From Streptomyces albogriseolus (GTDB lineage Bacteria > Actinomycetota > Actinomycetes > Streptomycetales > Streptomycetaceae): a stretch of 64,000 nucleotides of DNA. Both the position numbers and the translations under genes were made by a program. The stretch's first letter is position 1. Each line of letters opens with the position of its first letter. The notes beneath the pieces are model-generated. The model ran no database searches. It worked only from the letters and a program-made list of their open reading frames with translations, and was not told the DNA's origin. The stretch spans positions 62,001-126,000 of the forward strand of contig BMVA01000016.1 of the NCBI GenBank assembly GCA_014650475.1, written 5' to 3'. This document shows, one piece after another, positions 35,530-44,772 of the stretch.

Positions 35530-36165
35530 ATGACGCGACCGCCCGCCCGCCACGTCCTGCCCGAGTTCACCGAGCGCACGGCCTCGGGGCACCGGACGTC
35601 CGATCCGTACGCGCGGCTGCTGGAGGAGCGGATCGTCGTCCTGGGCACGCGGATCGACGAGACCGCGGCCAACGACGTGACGGCCCAGCTCATGCATCTG
35701 GAGCACCTCGCCCCGGACCGCGACATCTCGCTGTACGTGAACTCCCCCGGCGGCCCCTTTCACGCCATGTCCGCCGTGCACGACGCCCTGACGTACATCA
35801 CCTGCGACGTCGAGACGGTCTGCCTGGGCCGCGCGGAGGGGACGGCCGCGCTGCTGCTGGCCGCCGGCACCCCGGGCAAGCGGTACGTTCTGCCCGGCTC
35901 CCGGCTGGTGCTCCGTCAGCCCTCCCTCCCCGAGCCGGTGGAGGGCAGCGCGGACGACCTGGCGATCCAGGCCGACGAGCTGGCCCGGATCAGGGCCCGC
36001 ACGGAGGAGATGCTGGCCCGGCACACCGGCCGGCCCGTGGACCAGGTGCGGGCGGACCTGGAGCGGGACCTGGTCCTGGACGCGCAGGCCGCCGTGGACC
36101 ACGGCCTCGCCGACCGGATCGTGCCGCACCACCGGAGCGCCCGCACCGCGAACGGCGCGAGGTGA
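35530..36165 (+). CDS. ClpP-like protein lacking catalytic Ser and His
   Basis: 211 residues, ClpP/crotonase fold. The alignment is clear through [48 protein letters not shown] and [22 protein letters not shown]. In active ClpP the corresponding segments read GxAASM and HQP. Here the nucleophile Ser is Gly104 and the His is Arg129; only Asp180 remains. It should be unable to cleave peptides and may act as a regulatory ring subunit, like ClpR. It is divergent from a Phd-type gene and followed after 7 nt by a small helical protein. Confidence 0.88.
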   Translation: MTRPPARHVLPEFTERTASGHRTSDPYARLLEERIVVLGTRIDETAANDVTAQLMHLEHLAPDRDISLYVNSPGGPFHAMSAVHDALTYITCDVETVCLGRAEGTAALLLAAGTPGKRYVLPGSRLVLRQPSLPEPVEGSADDLAIQADELARIRARTEEMLARHTGRPVDQVRADLERDLVLDAQAAVDHGLADRIVPHHRSARTANGAR

Positions 36166-36172
36166 GCCGCGG

Positions 36173-36478
36173 ATGCTGCCGGAACTGCCGCCGCTGCCCG
36201 CCCTGACCCGGGCGGAGGCCGAGCTGATCGACCGTTACCTGGAGGTCGTCGACCTGCTCGGCCGGGTCAACCCGGCCCAGCCCGGCGACACCTACCGGAG
36301 CCTGCGCGCCGCCCAGGCGCTGGTCGGCAAGGCGGTCGCGCTGCGCGACGCGCTGACCCTGATGCACCGGCGGGGCGAGACCGAGCTGCACGCCGAGACC
36401 CTGGCGCGCGCCCTGCGGGTGCTGGACGGCGAGCGGCGTACGGCGAGGGTCACGCTGCCGCCGCGGACGGGGCGTTGA
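36173..36478 (+). CDS. Small helical protein in operon with ClpP-like gene
   Basis: 101 residues, not recognised. MLPELPPLPALTRAEAELIDRYLEVVDLLGRV is followed by helices rich in Ala, Leu and Arg and a basic end. No membrane segment or Cys. AGGTGA (36161-36166), overlapping the ClpP-like stop, provides the ribosome site 6 nt from the ATG, so the genes are cotranscribed. A partner or adaptor of the ClpP-like protein is plausible. A terminator follows at once. Confidence 0.75.
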   Translation: MLPELPPLPALTRAEAELIDRYLEVVDLLGRVNPAQPGDTYRSLRAAQALVGKAVALRDALTLMHRRGETELHAETLARALRVLDGERRTARVTLPPRTGR

Positions 36479-36481
36479 CGG

Positions 36482-36509
36482 GAGCGGACCCGGAGCGACG
36501 GGTCCGCTC
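36482..36509 (+). terminator. Terminator after the ClpP-like operon
   Basis: A perfect 10-bp stem GAGCGGACCC (36482-36491) against 36500-36509 with an 8-nt loop. Confidence 0.75.
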
Positions 36510-36819
36510 GACGACACGCCCCCCGACGAGTTGAAACGGACCGAACGGCTTACCCCCGTCCGGCGTAGACGAACCTCCCTTTTCGGTGCCGTCGAACTTG
36601 CGCACCTCGCCCCGCCGATGGGCGGAATTGACCATTCCACCCCTGGTCCTGGCCTCCCACGCCCTCTTGACGGTGACTCGAACGGACGGCTGTCCACCCG
36701 AACGGGTGAGTGGTGAGTAACAACACAAACCCCCCGTTCCGTTGGGAAATCGATCGCGCGATGAGTCAAGATCCCTGACTGACGACAAGACCCCGCCGCC
36801 GCGGCGGGGCGATCCGGGC
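36510..36819 (+). other. Upstream control region of the NlpC/P60 gene
   Basis: About 310 bp without a gene and less GC-rich than the surroundings. TTGACC (36628) and TTGACG (36667) have no matching -10 at the right distance; TAACAA at 36718-36723 is a possible -10. Near its end a strong hairpin CCCCGCCGC-CGCGGCGGGG (36791-36809) precedes the riboswitch; it may be an early stop signal or a leader fold. Confidence 0.45.
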
Positions 36820-37010
36820 GGACGCCGAGTCCTGCCGCCGCCCGGATGACCGGTCGACAGGAGTGGATCGGCAGGAGTGGAGGACCCAAGCACGACGGGT
36901 CGCCGGTACGCGCGCAGTGCGCGTTCCGAGCAGCCCTTGGGGTGAAGCCGCGCGAGCGGCCGGGCTACTTCGCCAGCCCGAATCCGACAGGTCATCCTTC
37001 ACAGGCGGCT
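36820..37010 (+). promoter_or_regulatory. c-di-AMP riboswitch (ydaO-yuaA class)
   Basis: The 3' half carries the class hallmarks: CCTTGGGGTGAAGCC (about 36939-36953), a variable GC hairpin, CAGCCCGAATCCGACAG (36974-36990) and AGGCGG near 37003-37008. The 5' half includes CCTGCCG pairing with CGGCAGG and the GGAGGACCC segment. P1 can form between CGCC (36823-36826) and GGCG (37004-37007). The ribosome site AAGGG and the start codon of the hydrolase follow within 16 nt. In Streptomyces this class represses cell-wall hydrolase genes when c-di-AMP is high. Confidence 0.88.
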
Positions 37011-37025
37011 GACGAAGGGTTGCGC

Positions 37026-37499
37026 ATGAGTGCGCTCAATCGTGTCCCGTCTCTCATGGCCCGGGCCGGCACGGCCTCGGCCCTCACCCTCGCCGCCGTG
37101 GGCGGCTCCATCGTGGTTCCGGGAGCGGCCGGGGAGGCCGCCGCGGCGACCGTGGGCACCAAGGCCCTGAAGGTCGCGGCGTCCAAGAAGGGGGCGCCGT
37201 ACCAGTGGGGGGCGACCGGGCCGAACCGGTTCGACTGCTCGGGTCTGACGCTGTACTCGTTCAAGAAGGCGGGGAAGAAGCTCCCCCGCACGGCCGCCCA
37301 GCAGTACAACAAGACGCGCCACATCTCCAAGAGCAGCCGCAGGGTCGGAGACCTGGTGTTCTTCCACTCGGGCAGCTACGTGTACCACGTCGGGATCTAC
37401 GCGGGGCAGAACAAGATCTGGCACGCCCCGAAGACCGGGGACGTGGTGCGGCTGCAGAAGATCTGGACCAAGAGCGTCTGGTACGGCCGCGTGAAGTGA
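37026..37499 (+). CDS. Secreted NlpC/P60 cell-wall endopeptidase
   Basis: 157 residues. A signal peptide (about 1-41, ending AGEAAAA) is followed by a single NlpC/P60 domain: Cys71 in RFDCSGLT, His121 in YHVGIY, His133 in IWHAP. It cleaves peptidoglycan stem peptides, probably the D-Glu/mDAP link, outside the cell. There is no separate cell-wall binding domain, so this is a minimal enzyme. It is controlled by the c-di-AMP riboswitch in its leader. AAGGG (37015-37019) precedes ATG 37026. Confidence 0.92.
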   Translation: MSALNRVPSLMARAGTASALTLAAVGGSIVVPGAAGEAAAATVGTKALKVAASKKGAPYQWGATGPNRFDCSGLTLYSFKKAGKKLPRTAAQQYNKTRHISKSSRRVGDLVFFHSGSYVYHVGIYAGQNKIWHAPKTGDVVRLQKIWTKSVWYGRVK

Positions 37500-37549
37500 C
37501 GGGCGGAGGCGGCGGCGCCCGCGGGAGCGCCGCGGCCGGGCCGCGACCG

Positions 37550-37576
37550 GCCACGCGGGCTCCGTGCCCGCGTGGC
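37550..37576 (+). terminator. Terminator after the NlpC/P60 gene
   Basis: A perfect 11-bp stem GCCACGCGGGC (37550-37560) against 37566-37576 with a 5-nt loop. Confidence 0.75.
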
Positions 37577-37665
37577 GTCCCGCAGGGCCCGGCGGCGTCG
37601 GTCCTCAGGGCGACGACCGCGCCGGGCCCCTCACGCCGTCCACCGTGGCCTCATCCACCCGCGTG

Positions 37666-37688
37666 AGCCGTGACGCGACGTCACGGCT
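37666..37688 (-). terminator. Terminator overlapping the ATP-binding protein stop
   Basis: AGCCGTGAC (37666-37674) pairs with 37680-37688 around a 5-nt loop; the right arm contains the stop and last codons of the minus-strand gene. Confidence 0.6.
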
Positions 37689-38154
37689 TCTGACGCGCCG
37701 CCGCGATGACCGTCTCCGTGGGCTGGACGGTGGCGGCGCCGGGCCACGGGAGTTCGACGGCGACGGTCTTGCCGCCCTCGCGGGTGGGGCGGATTCTCAG
37801 CCGGCCGCCGCACTCCGCGGTGAGCCAGCGGATGATGACCAGGCCGCGCCCGTTGTCCTGCTGGACCGCCGCGGGCAGCCGCTTGGGGAAACGGGGATGG
37901 CTGTCCGTCACCCCGATGTGCACCCGCTCGTGGCGCACGAGGACGACGTCCACCGTGAACGTGGGCGACTGGCCGAAGGTGTGCTGCACCGCGTTGGTCG
38001 CCAGCTCGGAGACGATGAGCCGCACGGTGTCGCAGAGTTCGGCGTCCGGTGGCAGCCCCCATTCCGCCAGCGCACCGGCCACATGGGCCCGCGCGGCGGA
38101 GACCGAGGCGGGATCGCTCGGCAGAGTGACGGATGCTTCCAGATGGTCTGCCAT
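37681..38154 (-). CDS. RsbW-like ATP-binding protein (HATPase_c)
   Basis: 157 residues, GHKL fold: N-box LIVSELATNAVQHTFG, G1 box around VTDSHPRFPKRL, and NGRGLVIIRWLTAECG. Such stand-alone domains act as anti-sigma or regulatory kinases in Streptomyces. ATG 38154 was chosen as the start of the conserved part, with AAGGGACG upstream. It is divergent from an XRE/DUF5753 and DUF397 pair, the common regulatory triad in this genus. Confidence 0.88.
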   Translation of the reverse strand: MADHLEASVTLPSDPASVSAARAHVAGALAEWGLPPDAELCDTVRLIVSELATNAVQHTFGQSPTFTVDVVLVRHERVHIGVTDSHPRFPKRLPAAVQQDNGRGLVIIRWLTAECGGRLRIRPTREGGKTVAVELPWPGAATVQPTETVIAAARQKP

Positions 38155-38366
38155 GGCGACGTCGTCCCTTTCCCACGGGACCGCAGTCCGACACGGAGCG
38201 GTTGGTTCGAGTACGGTCCCGCACTGGTGCTTCGTCGCCAGAGTGCCATCACCGCAGGGTGCCGCGCGGCGATCCACCAAGATATGCATATATCTGTCGC
38301 TCAAAGCGGTGAACTCTGCGACGGGAGACCGTATCCGGGCGGCCCGGAAGGAGTAAGGAGAAGCCC

Positions 38367-39227
38367 ATGCAGCACGGTCCCGCGGTGCGCCGCAGGAAGC
38401 TGGGCGCCGAACTGCGCGCGCTGCGCACCGCGGCCGGACTCACGAGCGGCGACGCGGCCCGGCTGGCGGGCTGGCACCAGTCGAAGGTGAGCCGGATCGA
38501 GACGGGCACGAGCGGGGCGAAACCGGCCGACGTACGCTTGCTCCTCGACGTCTACGGCGTGGACGACCCGCAGTTGCGGGAGTTGCTGCTGGTGCTGTCG
38601 GGCACCGGTGACGGCGACGGACGGCACCACTGGTGGCACGCGTACCGGGGTGTGCTGCCCCCGACGTACCGGGACTTCATCAGTCTGGAGTCGCAGGCGA
38701 GCGCGATGCGCACCCTGGAGACCACGGTGGTCCCGGGGCTGCTGCAGACGCCCGAGTACGCGCGGGCGGTGACGGCGGCGGCCCTGGAGGGCGCCTCGGA
38801 GGAGCGGCTCGACGCCCTCGTGGAGGTGCGGCTGGCGCGGCAGGACGTGCTGCGCGCCGAGCCGCCGCTGGAGCTGTGGGCGGTGCTGGACGAGGCCGTG
38901 CTGCGCCGGGAGGTGGGCGGTCCCGAGGTGATGTCGCGTCAGCTGGGCCGGCTGGTCGAGGCCTCGCGGCTGCCCCAGGTGCGGCTGCAGGTGCTGCCGT
39001 TCAGCGCGGGCGCGCACATCGGCGTTACGGGTCCTTTCGTCATCTTTTCATTTCCGCGCACTTCTGACCTGGATGTGGTGGTGCACGACCACTTGACGAC
39101 TAGTCACTACCTGGAGCGGAAAGAAGACCTCCGGGTGTACTCGGAGGCCTTCGAGGCCCTGGCGAGCCACGCCCTCTCTCCCGAGGAATCGTCGGAATTC
39201 ATCGCCGGCGCAGCGGCCGGCGCGTAA
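38367..39227 (+). CDS. XRE-family regulator with DUF5753 domain
   Basis: 286 residues. Helix-turn-helix at about 10-65 (LRALRTAAGLTSGDAARLAGWHQSKVSRIETG) followed by DUF5753 (about 95-275; VPGLLQTPEYARAV, RQDVL, LPFSAGAH, GPFVIFSFP, DVVVHDHLTTSHYLE). This is the AbaA/BldB-associated WhiJ-like class that pairs with a DUF397 partner and affects development and antibiotic production. The DUF397 gene follows after 9 nt. Confidence 0.93.
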   Translation: MQHGPAVRRRKLGAELRALRTAAGLTSGDAARLAGWHQSKVSRIETGTSGAKPADVRLLLDVYGVDDPQLRELLLVLSGTGDGDGRHHWWHAYRGVLPPTYRDFISLESQASAMRTLETTVVPGLLQTPEYARAVTAAALEGASEERLDALVEVRLARQDVLRAEPPLELWAVLDEAVLRREVGGPEVMSRQLGRLVEASRLPQVRLQVLPFSAGAHIGVTGPFVIFSFPRTSDLDVVVHDHLTTSHYLERKEDLRVYSEAFEALASHALSPEESSEFIAGAAAGA

Positions 39228-39236
39228 GGAGGCACG

Positions 39237-39461
39237 ATGCCCGCACCGCCTCGGACCATCCCTTCCAGCATCGTCCTGCGCGATGTGCGGTGGCTGCGCA
39301 GCAGCTACAGCACGGGGGCGAACAACTGCGTGGAGACGGCCCGGCCGGCCGCCGGCCCCTCGGCCGGACTGCTGGCCGTGCGCGACAGCAAGGCCCCGGA
39401 CGGGCCCGCGCTCCTCTTCTCGCCCGACGCCTGGACGCGCTTCGTGACGGCGGTCCACTGA
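39237..39461 (+). CDS. DUF397 protein
   Basis: 74 residues. VRWLRSSYSTGANNCVETARP, VRDSKAPDGPALLFSPDAWTRFVTAV is the full DUF397 signature. These small proteins act with the preceding XRE/DUF5753 regulator as antagonists or co-regulators. Its GGAGG site overlaps the end of the upstream gene. Confidence 0.93.
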   Translation: MPAPPRTIPSSIVLRDVRWLRSSYSTGANNCVETARPAAGPSAGLLAVRDSKAPDGPALLFSPDAWTRFVTAVH

Positions 39462-39488
39462 CCCGGACCTGCCCCTGATCCGCACCGT

Positions 39489-39505
39489 CCGGCCGATGCG
39501 GCCGG
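39489..39505. terminator. Short hairpin between DUF397 gene and bioF
   Basis: CCGGCCG (39489-39495), loop ATG, CGGCCGG (39499-39505); lies between convergent genes. Confidence 0.45.
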
Positions 39506-39555
39506 TCCGGCCGACCATCCGTTCCTCGCGCGACGCACGGCCGTGTCCCGCCGAC

Positions 39556-40683
39556 TCATGGCCGCGTTTCGCCGATCACCCGTACAGCGCGTTCGATCTC
39601 CGCCCCGGACAGGTCCGCCCGGGCGGTCAGTCTGAGCCGTGAGATGCCGTCGGGCACGGAAGGAGGACGGAAGCAGCCCACGGACAGACCGGCCGTCCGG
39701 CAGTCGGCCGCCCAACGCACGGCCTGCTCCGGGGAAGGAGCGCGCACGGAGACGACCGCGGCGTCCGGACGCACCGCTTCCAGACCCGCGGCCGTCAGCC
39801 GCGCGTGCAGCTCGCGCGCGACCTCGGCCGCCCGTGCCGCCCGCCCGGGTTCGCGCCGCAGCAGCCGCAACGCCGCCAGGGCCGCGCCCGCCGCCGCGGG
39901 GGCCAGACCGGTGTCGAAGATGAACGTCCGCGCCGCGTTGACCAGATGACCGATCACCCGCGCCGGACCCAGCACCGCGCCCCCCTGGCTGCCGAGCGAC
40001 TTGGACAGCGTCACCGTCACGACGACGTCGTCGGCGCCCGCGATGCCCGCCGCGTGCGGGGCGCCCCGGCCGCCGTCGCCCAGGACGCCGAGTCCGTGCG
40101 CGTCGTCGAGCACCAGACCCGCGCCGTGCTCCCGGCACGCCTCGGCCAGCGCGGCCAGCGGGGCCACGTCGCCGTCCACCGAGAACACCGTGTCCGACAC
40201 CGCCACCGCCGGACCCTCGTGGCCGTCCAGCGCCTTGCGCACGGCGTCCGGGTCACGGTGCGCCACCACCTGTGTCGTGCCCCGGGCCAGCCGGCAGCCG
40301 TCGATCAGCGACGCGTGGTTGCCGGCGTCGGAGACGACCAGCGCGCCGTGCGGGGCCAGGGCGGTGACGGCGGCGAGGTTGGCCGCGTAGCCGGAGGAGA
40401 AGACCAGGGCCGCCTCGAAGCCGCAGAACTCGGCCAGTTCCTGTTCGAGTTCGGCGTGCAGCTCGGTGGTGCCGGTGACGAGACGGGACCCGGTCGCGCC
40501 GCCGCCCCAGGTGCGGGCCGCCCGCGCGGCCCCCTCGGTGACCTCGGGATGGCGGGCGAGGCCCAGGTAGTCGTTGCTCGCCAGGTCGAGGAGCGGCGTG
40601 GCGGCCGGCCGGGGGCGCAGGGTACGGACGAGCCCGGCCCTGCGGCGCAGTTCCGCCTGCTCGTCGATCCAGCCGAACGCCAT
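39556..40683 (-). CDS. bioF: 8-amino-7-oxononanoate synthase
   Basis: 375 residues, alpha-oxoamine synthase family. [11 protein letters not shown] near the N-terminus, [10 protein letters not shown], and Schiff-base Lys228 in [11 protein letters not shown]. It condenses pimeloyl-ACP/CoA with alanine, the first ring-related step in biotin synthesis. GGAGG sits 4 nt from the ATG. Divergent from bioB-bioA-bioD across a 147-bp region containing a palindrome. Confidence 0.94.
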   Translation of the reverse strand: MAFGWIDEQAELRRRAGLVRTLRPRPAATPLLDLASNDYLGLARHPEVTEGAARAARTWGGGATGSRLVTGTTELHAELEQELAEFCGFEAALVFSSGYAANLAAVTALAPHGALVVSDAGNHASLIDGCRLARGTTQVVAHRDPDAVRKALDGHEGPAVAVSDTVFSVDGDVAPLAALAEACREHGAGLVLDDAHGLGVLGDGGRGAPHAAGIAGADDVVVTVTLSKSLGSQGGAVLGPARVIGHLVNAARTFIFDTGLAPAAAGAALAALRLLRREPGRAARAAEVARELHARLTAAGLEAVRPDAAVVSVRAPSPEQAVRWAADCRTAGLSVGCFRPPSVPDGISRLRLTARADLSGAEIERAVRVIGETRP

Positions 40684-40742
40684 GGGTCCTCCGCGGATTT
40701 TGTAGGCAGTGCACAGACATTAGCGGCAGGCCGCCCGGGCCA

Positions 40743-40764
40743 CGGTGTGGTGATACCCACACCG
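40743..40764. promoter_or_regulatory. Palindrome between bioF and bioB
   Basis: A perfect 8-bp inverted repeat CGGTGTGG-tgatac-CCACACCG sits in the shared bioF/bioB control region, about 60 bp from the bioF start and 67 bp from the bioB start. A biotin regulator operator is a reasonable guess; it does not match the BioQ motif I remember. Confidence 0.5.
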
Positions 40765-40830
40765 CCGGACGGCTCTGTTGTACGAACTCTCCTTGGCCCG
40801 GACGGGCCCGGTACGACAGGATCGGCTCTC

Positions 40831-42012
40831 ATGGACCTGCTGAACACGCTGGTGGACAAGGGGCTTCGGCGCGAGACGCCGACACGGGCCGAGGCACTGG
40901 CCGTCCTCGCGACGACCGACGACGAGCTGCTCGACGTGGTGGCGGCGGCCGGGAAGGTGCGCAGGCACTGGTTCGGCCGCCGGGTGAAACTCAACTATCT
41001 GGTCAACCTCAAGTCCGGGCTGTGCCCGGAGGACTGCTCCTACTGCTCCCAGCGGCTCGGCTCGAAGGCCGACATCCTCAAGTACACGTGGCTGAAGCCG
41101 GACGAGGCGTCCCGGGCGGCCGCCGCGGGGCTGGCCGGCGGGGCGAAGCGGGTGTGCCTGGTGGCGAGCGGCCGCGGCCCGACGGACCGGGACGTGGACC
41201 GGGTGTCCGACACCATCAAGGCGATCAAGGAACAGAACGAGGACGTCGAGGTGTGCGCCTGTCTGGGCCTGCTCTCCGACGGCCAGGCGGAGCGGCTGCG
41301 CGAGGCGGGCGCGGACGCCTACAACCACAACCTCAACACGTCCGAGTCGACGTACGGCGAGATCACGACCACGCACACCTACGCCGACCGGGTCGACACG
41401 GTGCGCAAGGCGCACGCGGCCGGTCTGTCCGCCTGTTCCGGGCTGATCGCGGGCATGGGCGAGACCGACGAGGACCTGGTCGACGTGGTGTTCTCGCTGC
41501 GTGAGCTGGACCCGGACTCGGTGCCGGTCAACTTCCTGATCCCGTTCGAGGGCACCCCGCTCGCCAAGGAGTGGAACCTGACGCCGCAGCGGTGCCTGCG
41601 CATCCTGGCGATGGTGCGGTTCGTCTGCCCGGACGTCGAGGTGCGGATCGCCGGCGGCCGTGAGGTGCATCTGCGCACGATGCAGCCGCTCGCGCTGCAC
41701 CTGGCCAACTCGATCTTCCTGGGCGACTACCTCACCAGCGAGGGCCAGGCCGGCAAGGCGGACCTGGAGATGATCGCGGACGCCGGCTTCGAGGTGGAGG
41801 GCGCCGGGGAGGTCACCCTGCCCGAGCACCGGACGGGCGGCGGCTGCGGCTCACACGAAGGCAGCCGCTGCGGCTCGCACGAGGGCGGCGGTGTCTGCGG
41901 GACGGTCCCCGCCTCCGCGCCCGCCGCCTCCGCCTCCGCCGACGAGCCGCGCCCCGACCTGGTGGCCGTGCGCCGCCGGGGCGCCGGAACGGACCTCGCG
42001 CCCAATGCCTGA
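40831..42012 (+). CDS. bioB: Biotin synthase
   Basis: 393 residues, radical SAM. The [4Fe-4S] ligands are Cys65, Cys69 and Cys72 (CPEDCSYC). The catalytic core ends near residue 330; beyond it lies a tail with two CGSHEG repeats (339-344, 347-352) and a further Cys, followed by an Ala/Ser linker and a basic end. It inserts sulfur into dethiobiotin. No clear ribosome site precedes ATG 40831. It overlaps bioA by 8 nt. Confidence 0.96.
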   Translation: MDLLNTLVDKGLRRETPTRAEALAVLATTDDELLDVVAAAGKVRRHWFGRRVKLNYLVNLKSGLCPEDCSYCSQRLGSKADILKYTWLKPDEASRAAAAGLAGGAKRVCLVASGRGPTDRDVDRVSDTIKAIKEQNEDVEVCACLGLLSDGQAERLREAGADAYNHNLNTSESTYGEITTTHTYADRVDTVRKAHAAGLSACSGLIAGMGETDEDLVDVVFSLRELDPDSVPVNFLIPFEGTPLAKEWNLTPQRCLRILAMVRFVCPDVEVRIAGGREVHLRTMQPLALHLANSIFLGDYLTSEGQAGKADLEMIADAGFEVEGAGEVTLPEHRTGGGCGSHEGSRCGSHEGGGVCGTVPASAPAASASADEPRPDLVAVRRRGAGTDLAPNA

Positions 42013-43285
42013 CGCGTCCGTCGCCACGCTGCTGGAGCTCGACCGGCGTCATGTGTGGCATCCGTACGGGCCCATGCCGGGGCGTCAGGAACCGCTCGTC
42101 GTCGCGTCGGCGAGCGGGGTCCGGCTGACCCTCGCCGACGGGTCGGGCGAGCTGGTCGACGGCATGTCGTCCTGGTGGTCGGCGATCCACGGCTACAACC
42201 ACCCGGTGCTGAACGAGGCCGCCCGCGACCAGCTGGGCAGGATGAGCCATGTGATGTTCGGCGGGCTCACGCACGAGCCCGCCGTACGGCTGGCGAAGCT
42301 CCTTGTCGACATGTCGCCGGACGGTCTGGAGCATGTGTTCCTGGCCGACTCGGGGTCGGTGTCGGTCGAGGTGGCGGTCAAGATGTGCCTCCAGTACTGG
42401 CGTTCGCTGGGCCGCCCGGAGAAGCGGAGGCTGCTGACCTGGCGGGGCGGGTATCACGGCGACACCTGGCACCCGATGTCGGTGTGCGACCCGGAGGGCG
42501 GGATGCACGACCTGTGGTCCGGGGTCCTGCCGCGTCAGGTGTTCGCGGACGCCCCGCCCGGTCCGTACGAGGAGGCGTACGCCGAGCAGCTGCGGGAGCT
42601 GATCGGACGGCACGCCCCTGAGCTGGCCGCGGTGATCGTGGAGCCGGTGGTGCAGGGCGCGGGCGGGATGCGGTTCCACTCCCCCGCGTATCTGCGGGTG
42701 CTGCGGGAGGCCTGCGACGCGCACGACGTGCTGCTGGTCTTCGACGAGATCGCGACCGGGTTCGGGCGCACGGGCGCGCTGTTCGCGGCGGAGCACGCGG
42801 CCGTGTCGCCGGACGTGATGTGCGTGGGCAAGGCCCTGACCGGCGGTTACCTCACGATGGCGGCGACGCTGTGCACCTCGCGGGTCGCCGAGGGCATTTC
42901 CCGGGGCGAGGTGCCGGTGCTGGCGCACGGCCCGACCTTCATGGGCAACCCCCTGGCGGCGGCAGTGGCCTGCGCCTCCGTGGAACTGCTGCTGGGGCAG
43001 GACTGGCGCGCGGAGGTCGAGCGGATCGAGTCCGGGCTGCGCGAGGGGCTGGCCGAGGCCGCCTCCCTGCCCGGGGTACGGGACGTACGCGTGCTGGGCG
43101 CGATCGGGGTCGTCCAGCTCGACCACGACGTCGACATGGCCGCGGCCACCCGGGCGGCGGTACGGGAGGGCGTCTGGCTGCGCCCGTTCCGCGATCTGGT
43201 GTACACGATGCCGCCGTACGTCACGGGCGACGCGGACGTCGCGCGGATCGCCCGCGCGGTGTGCGCGGCGGCGAAGGAGGGATGA
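42005..43285 (+). CDS. bioA: Adenosylmethionine-8-amino-7-oxononanoate aminotransferase
   Basis: 426 residues, class III aminotransferase. HVWHPYGPM and [14 protein letters not shown] bind substrate, [12 protein letters not shown] holds PLP, and Lys276 in [10 protein letters not shown] forms the Schiff base. It uses SAM as amino donor to form 7,8-diaminononanoate. Its ATG overlaps the end of bioB and bioD begins 1 nt after its stop. Confidence 0.95.
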   Translation: MPDASVATLLELDRRHVWHPYGPMPGRQEPLVVASASGVRLTLADGSGELVDGMSSWWSAIHGYNHPVLNEAARDQLGRMSHVMFGGLTHEPAVRLAKLLVDMSPDGLEHVFLADSGSVSVEVAVKMCLQYWRSLGRPEKRRLLTWRGGYHGDTWHPMSVCDPEGGMHDLWSGVLPRQVFADAPPGPYEEAYAEQLRELIGRHAPELAAVIVEPVVQGAGGMRFHSPAYLRVLREACDAHDVLLVFDEIATGFGRTGALFAAEHAAVSPDVMCVGKALTGGYLTMAATLCTSRVAEGISRGEVPVLAHGPTFMGNPLAAAVACASVELLLGQDWRAEVERIESGLREGLAEAASLPGVRDVRVLGAIGVVQLDHDVDMAAATRAAVREGVWLRPFRDLVYTMPPYVTGDADVARIARAVCAAAKEG

Positions 43286-43286
43286 C

Positions 43287-44015
43287 ATGCCGGTGCTGGT
43301 GGTGACGGGCACGAACACGGAGGTCGGCAAGACGATGGTGACGGCCGCGGTCGCCGCGACGGCGCTGGCGGGCGGCCGTTCCGTGGCGGTACTCAAGGCC
43401 GCGCAGACGGGTGTCGGCCCGGACGAGCCCGGGGACGCGGCGGAGGTCGCGCGGCTCGCCGGGGCGGTCACGTCCGCCGAACTGGCCCGCTACCCCGAGC
43501 CGCTGGCTCCGGCCACCGCGGCCCGCCGGGCCGGGCGGGCGCCCGTGCATCCGCACGAGATCGCCGAACGGGCCGCCAAGCTGGCCACCGAGCACGACCT
43601 GGTGCTGGTGGAGGGCGCGGGAGGCCTGCTGGTGCGATTCGACGCGGCCGGCGGGACGCTGGCGGACGCGGCGGAGCTGCTGCGCGCGCCGGTCCTGGTG
43701 GTGGCGGCCGCGGGGCTCGGCACCCTCAACGCCACGGAGCTGACGGTCCGGGAGCTGCGCGGGCGCGGTCTGGACCCGGCGGGGGTGGTGATCGGCAGCT
43801 GGCCGGAGCGTCCGGAGCTCGCGGAGCGCTGCAACCTGCTGGACCTGCCGGACGTCACCGGGGTGCCGCTGCTGGGCGCCGTTCCGGAGGGCGCGGGACG
43901 CCTGGACCCGCCCGCCTTCCGGGCCGCCGCCCCGCAGTGGCTGGCGCCCCGGCTGGAGGGCGTCTGGGACGCGGAGGCCTTCCACATGCGCGAGGCGCCT
44001 TCCCGCGCACGGTGA
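43287..44015 (+). CDS. bioD: Dethiobiotin synthetase
   Basis: 242 residues. P-loop GTNTEVGKT (8-16), KAAQTG, and VEGAGGLLV at standard places. It closes the ureido ring with CO2 and ATP. Last gene of the bioB-bioA-bioD operon. Confidence 0.95.
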   Translation: MPVLVVTGTNTEVGKTMVTAAVAATALAGGRSVAVLKAAQTGVGPDEPGDAAEVARLAGAVTSAELARYPEPLAPATAARRAGRAPVHPHEIAERAAKLATEHDLVLVEGAGGLLVRFDAAGGTLADAAELLRAPVLVVAAAGLGTLNATELTVRELRGRGLDPAGVVIGSWPERPELAERCNLLDLPDVTGVPLLGAVPEGAGRLDPPAFRAAAPQWLAPRLEGVWDAEAFHMREAPSRAR

Positions 44016-44070
44016 TTCGCCGGGCGGGCCGACGGGGAGAATCGCCGTAGGCCCGACCCGGGGAGGTCCC

Positions 44071-44772
44071 ATGCAGTTGCGGTCCCCCCGCTCCGCGCAG
44101 GCGGTGCGGGATCCCGTGCACCACCCGGTCTTCGCCCGCTGGTACGCCCGTTTCAGCGTCGCCGCCGAGAGCCGCGCGGGGATGGCGGACGTACGGCGCA
44201 GGCTGCTCGGCGGTCTGTCCGGGCGGGTGATCGAGATCGGCGCGGGCAACGGCCTGAACTTCGCCCACTACCCGGGCGCGGTCTCGGAGGTCGTCGCCAT
44301 GGAGCCGGAGCGTTCGCTGCGCGCGCTGGCCGTGGAGGCGGCGCTGCGGGCGGACCTGCCGGTGGACGTGGCGCCGGGGGTGGCGGAGGCGCTGCCCGTG
44401 AAGAGCGAGGCGTTCGACGCGGCGGTGCTGTCGCTGGTGCTGTGCAGCGTGCGGGACGTGCCGCGGGCGCTCGCGGAGGTCCGGCGGGTGCTGCGGCCCG
44501 GCGGCGAGGTGCGGTTCTTCGAGCACGGCGCGGGCGGCGGCCGGGTCATGCACGCCACCCAGCGGGCGCTGGACCGGACGCTGTGGCCGCCGCTGGCGGG
44601 CGGCTGCCATCTGTCGCGGGACCCGGTCGGGGCGCTGCGGGAGGCGGGCTTCGAACTGGGCCCCTACCGGCGCATGACGATCCCCGAGAACGGGCCCGCG
44701 CTGCCGCAGTCGTTCTGCTTCATCGGCACCGCGTGGCGGCCGGCCGGGGACGCGGGAGCCGGCGACGGATGA
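44071..44772 (+). CDS. Class I SAM-dependent methyltransferase
   Basis: 233 residues. Motif I VIEIGAGNGLNFAHYP, an acidic residue in VVAMEPE, DAAVLSLVLCSVRDV and LRPGGEVRFFEHG place it in the Methyltransf_11 group, small-molecule or lipid methylation. It begins 55 nt after bioD, so it may be read through from the biotin operon. Its stop abuts the stop of the convergent toxin-like gene with no gap. Confidence 0.85.
   Translation: MQLRSPRSAQAVRDPVHHPVFARWYARFSVAAESRAGMADVRRRLLGGLSGRVIEIGAGNGLNFAHYPGAVSEVVAMEPERSLRALAVEAALRADLPVDVAPGVAEALPVKSEAFDAAVLSLVLCSVRDVPRALAEVRRVLRPGGEVRFFEHGAGGGRVMHATQRALDRTLWPPLAGGCHLSRDPVGALREAGFELGPYRRMTIPENGPALPQSFCFIGTAWRPAGDAGAGDG

Noticed and set aside
36628-36695. 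Vegetative promoter from TTGACC or TTGACG upstream of the riboswitch
   Set aside because: Neither hexamer has an acceptable -10 at 16-19 nt.
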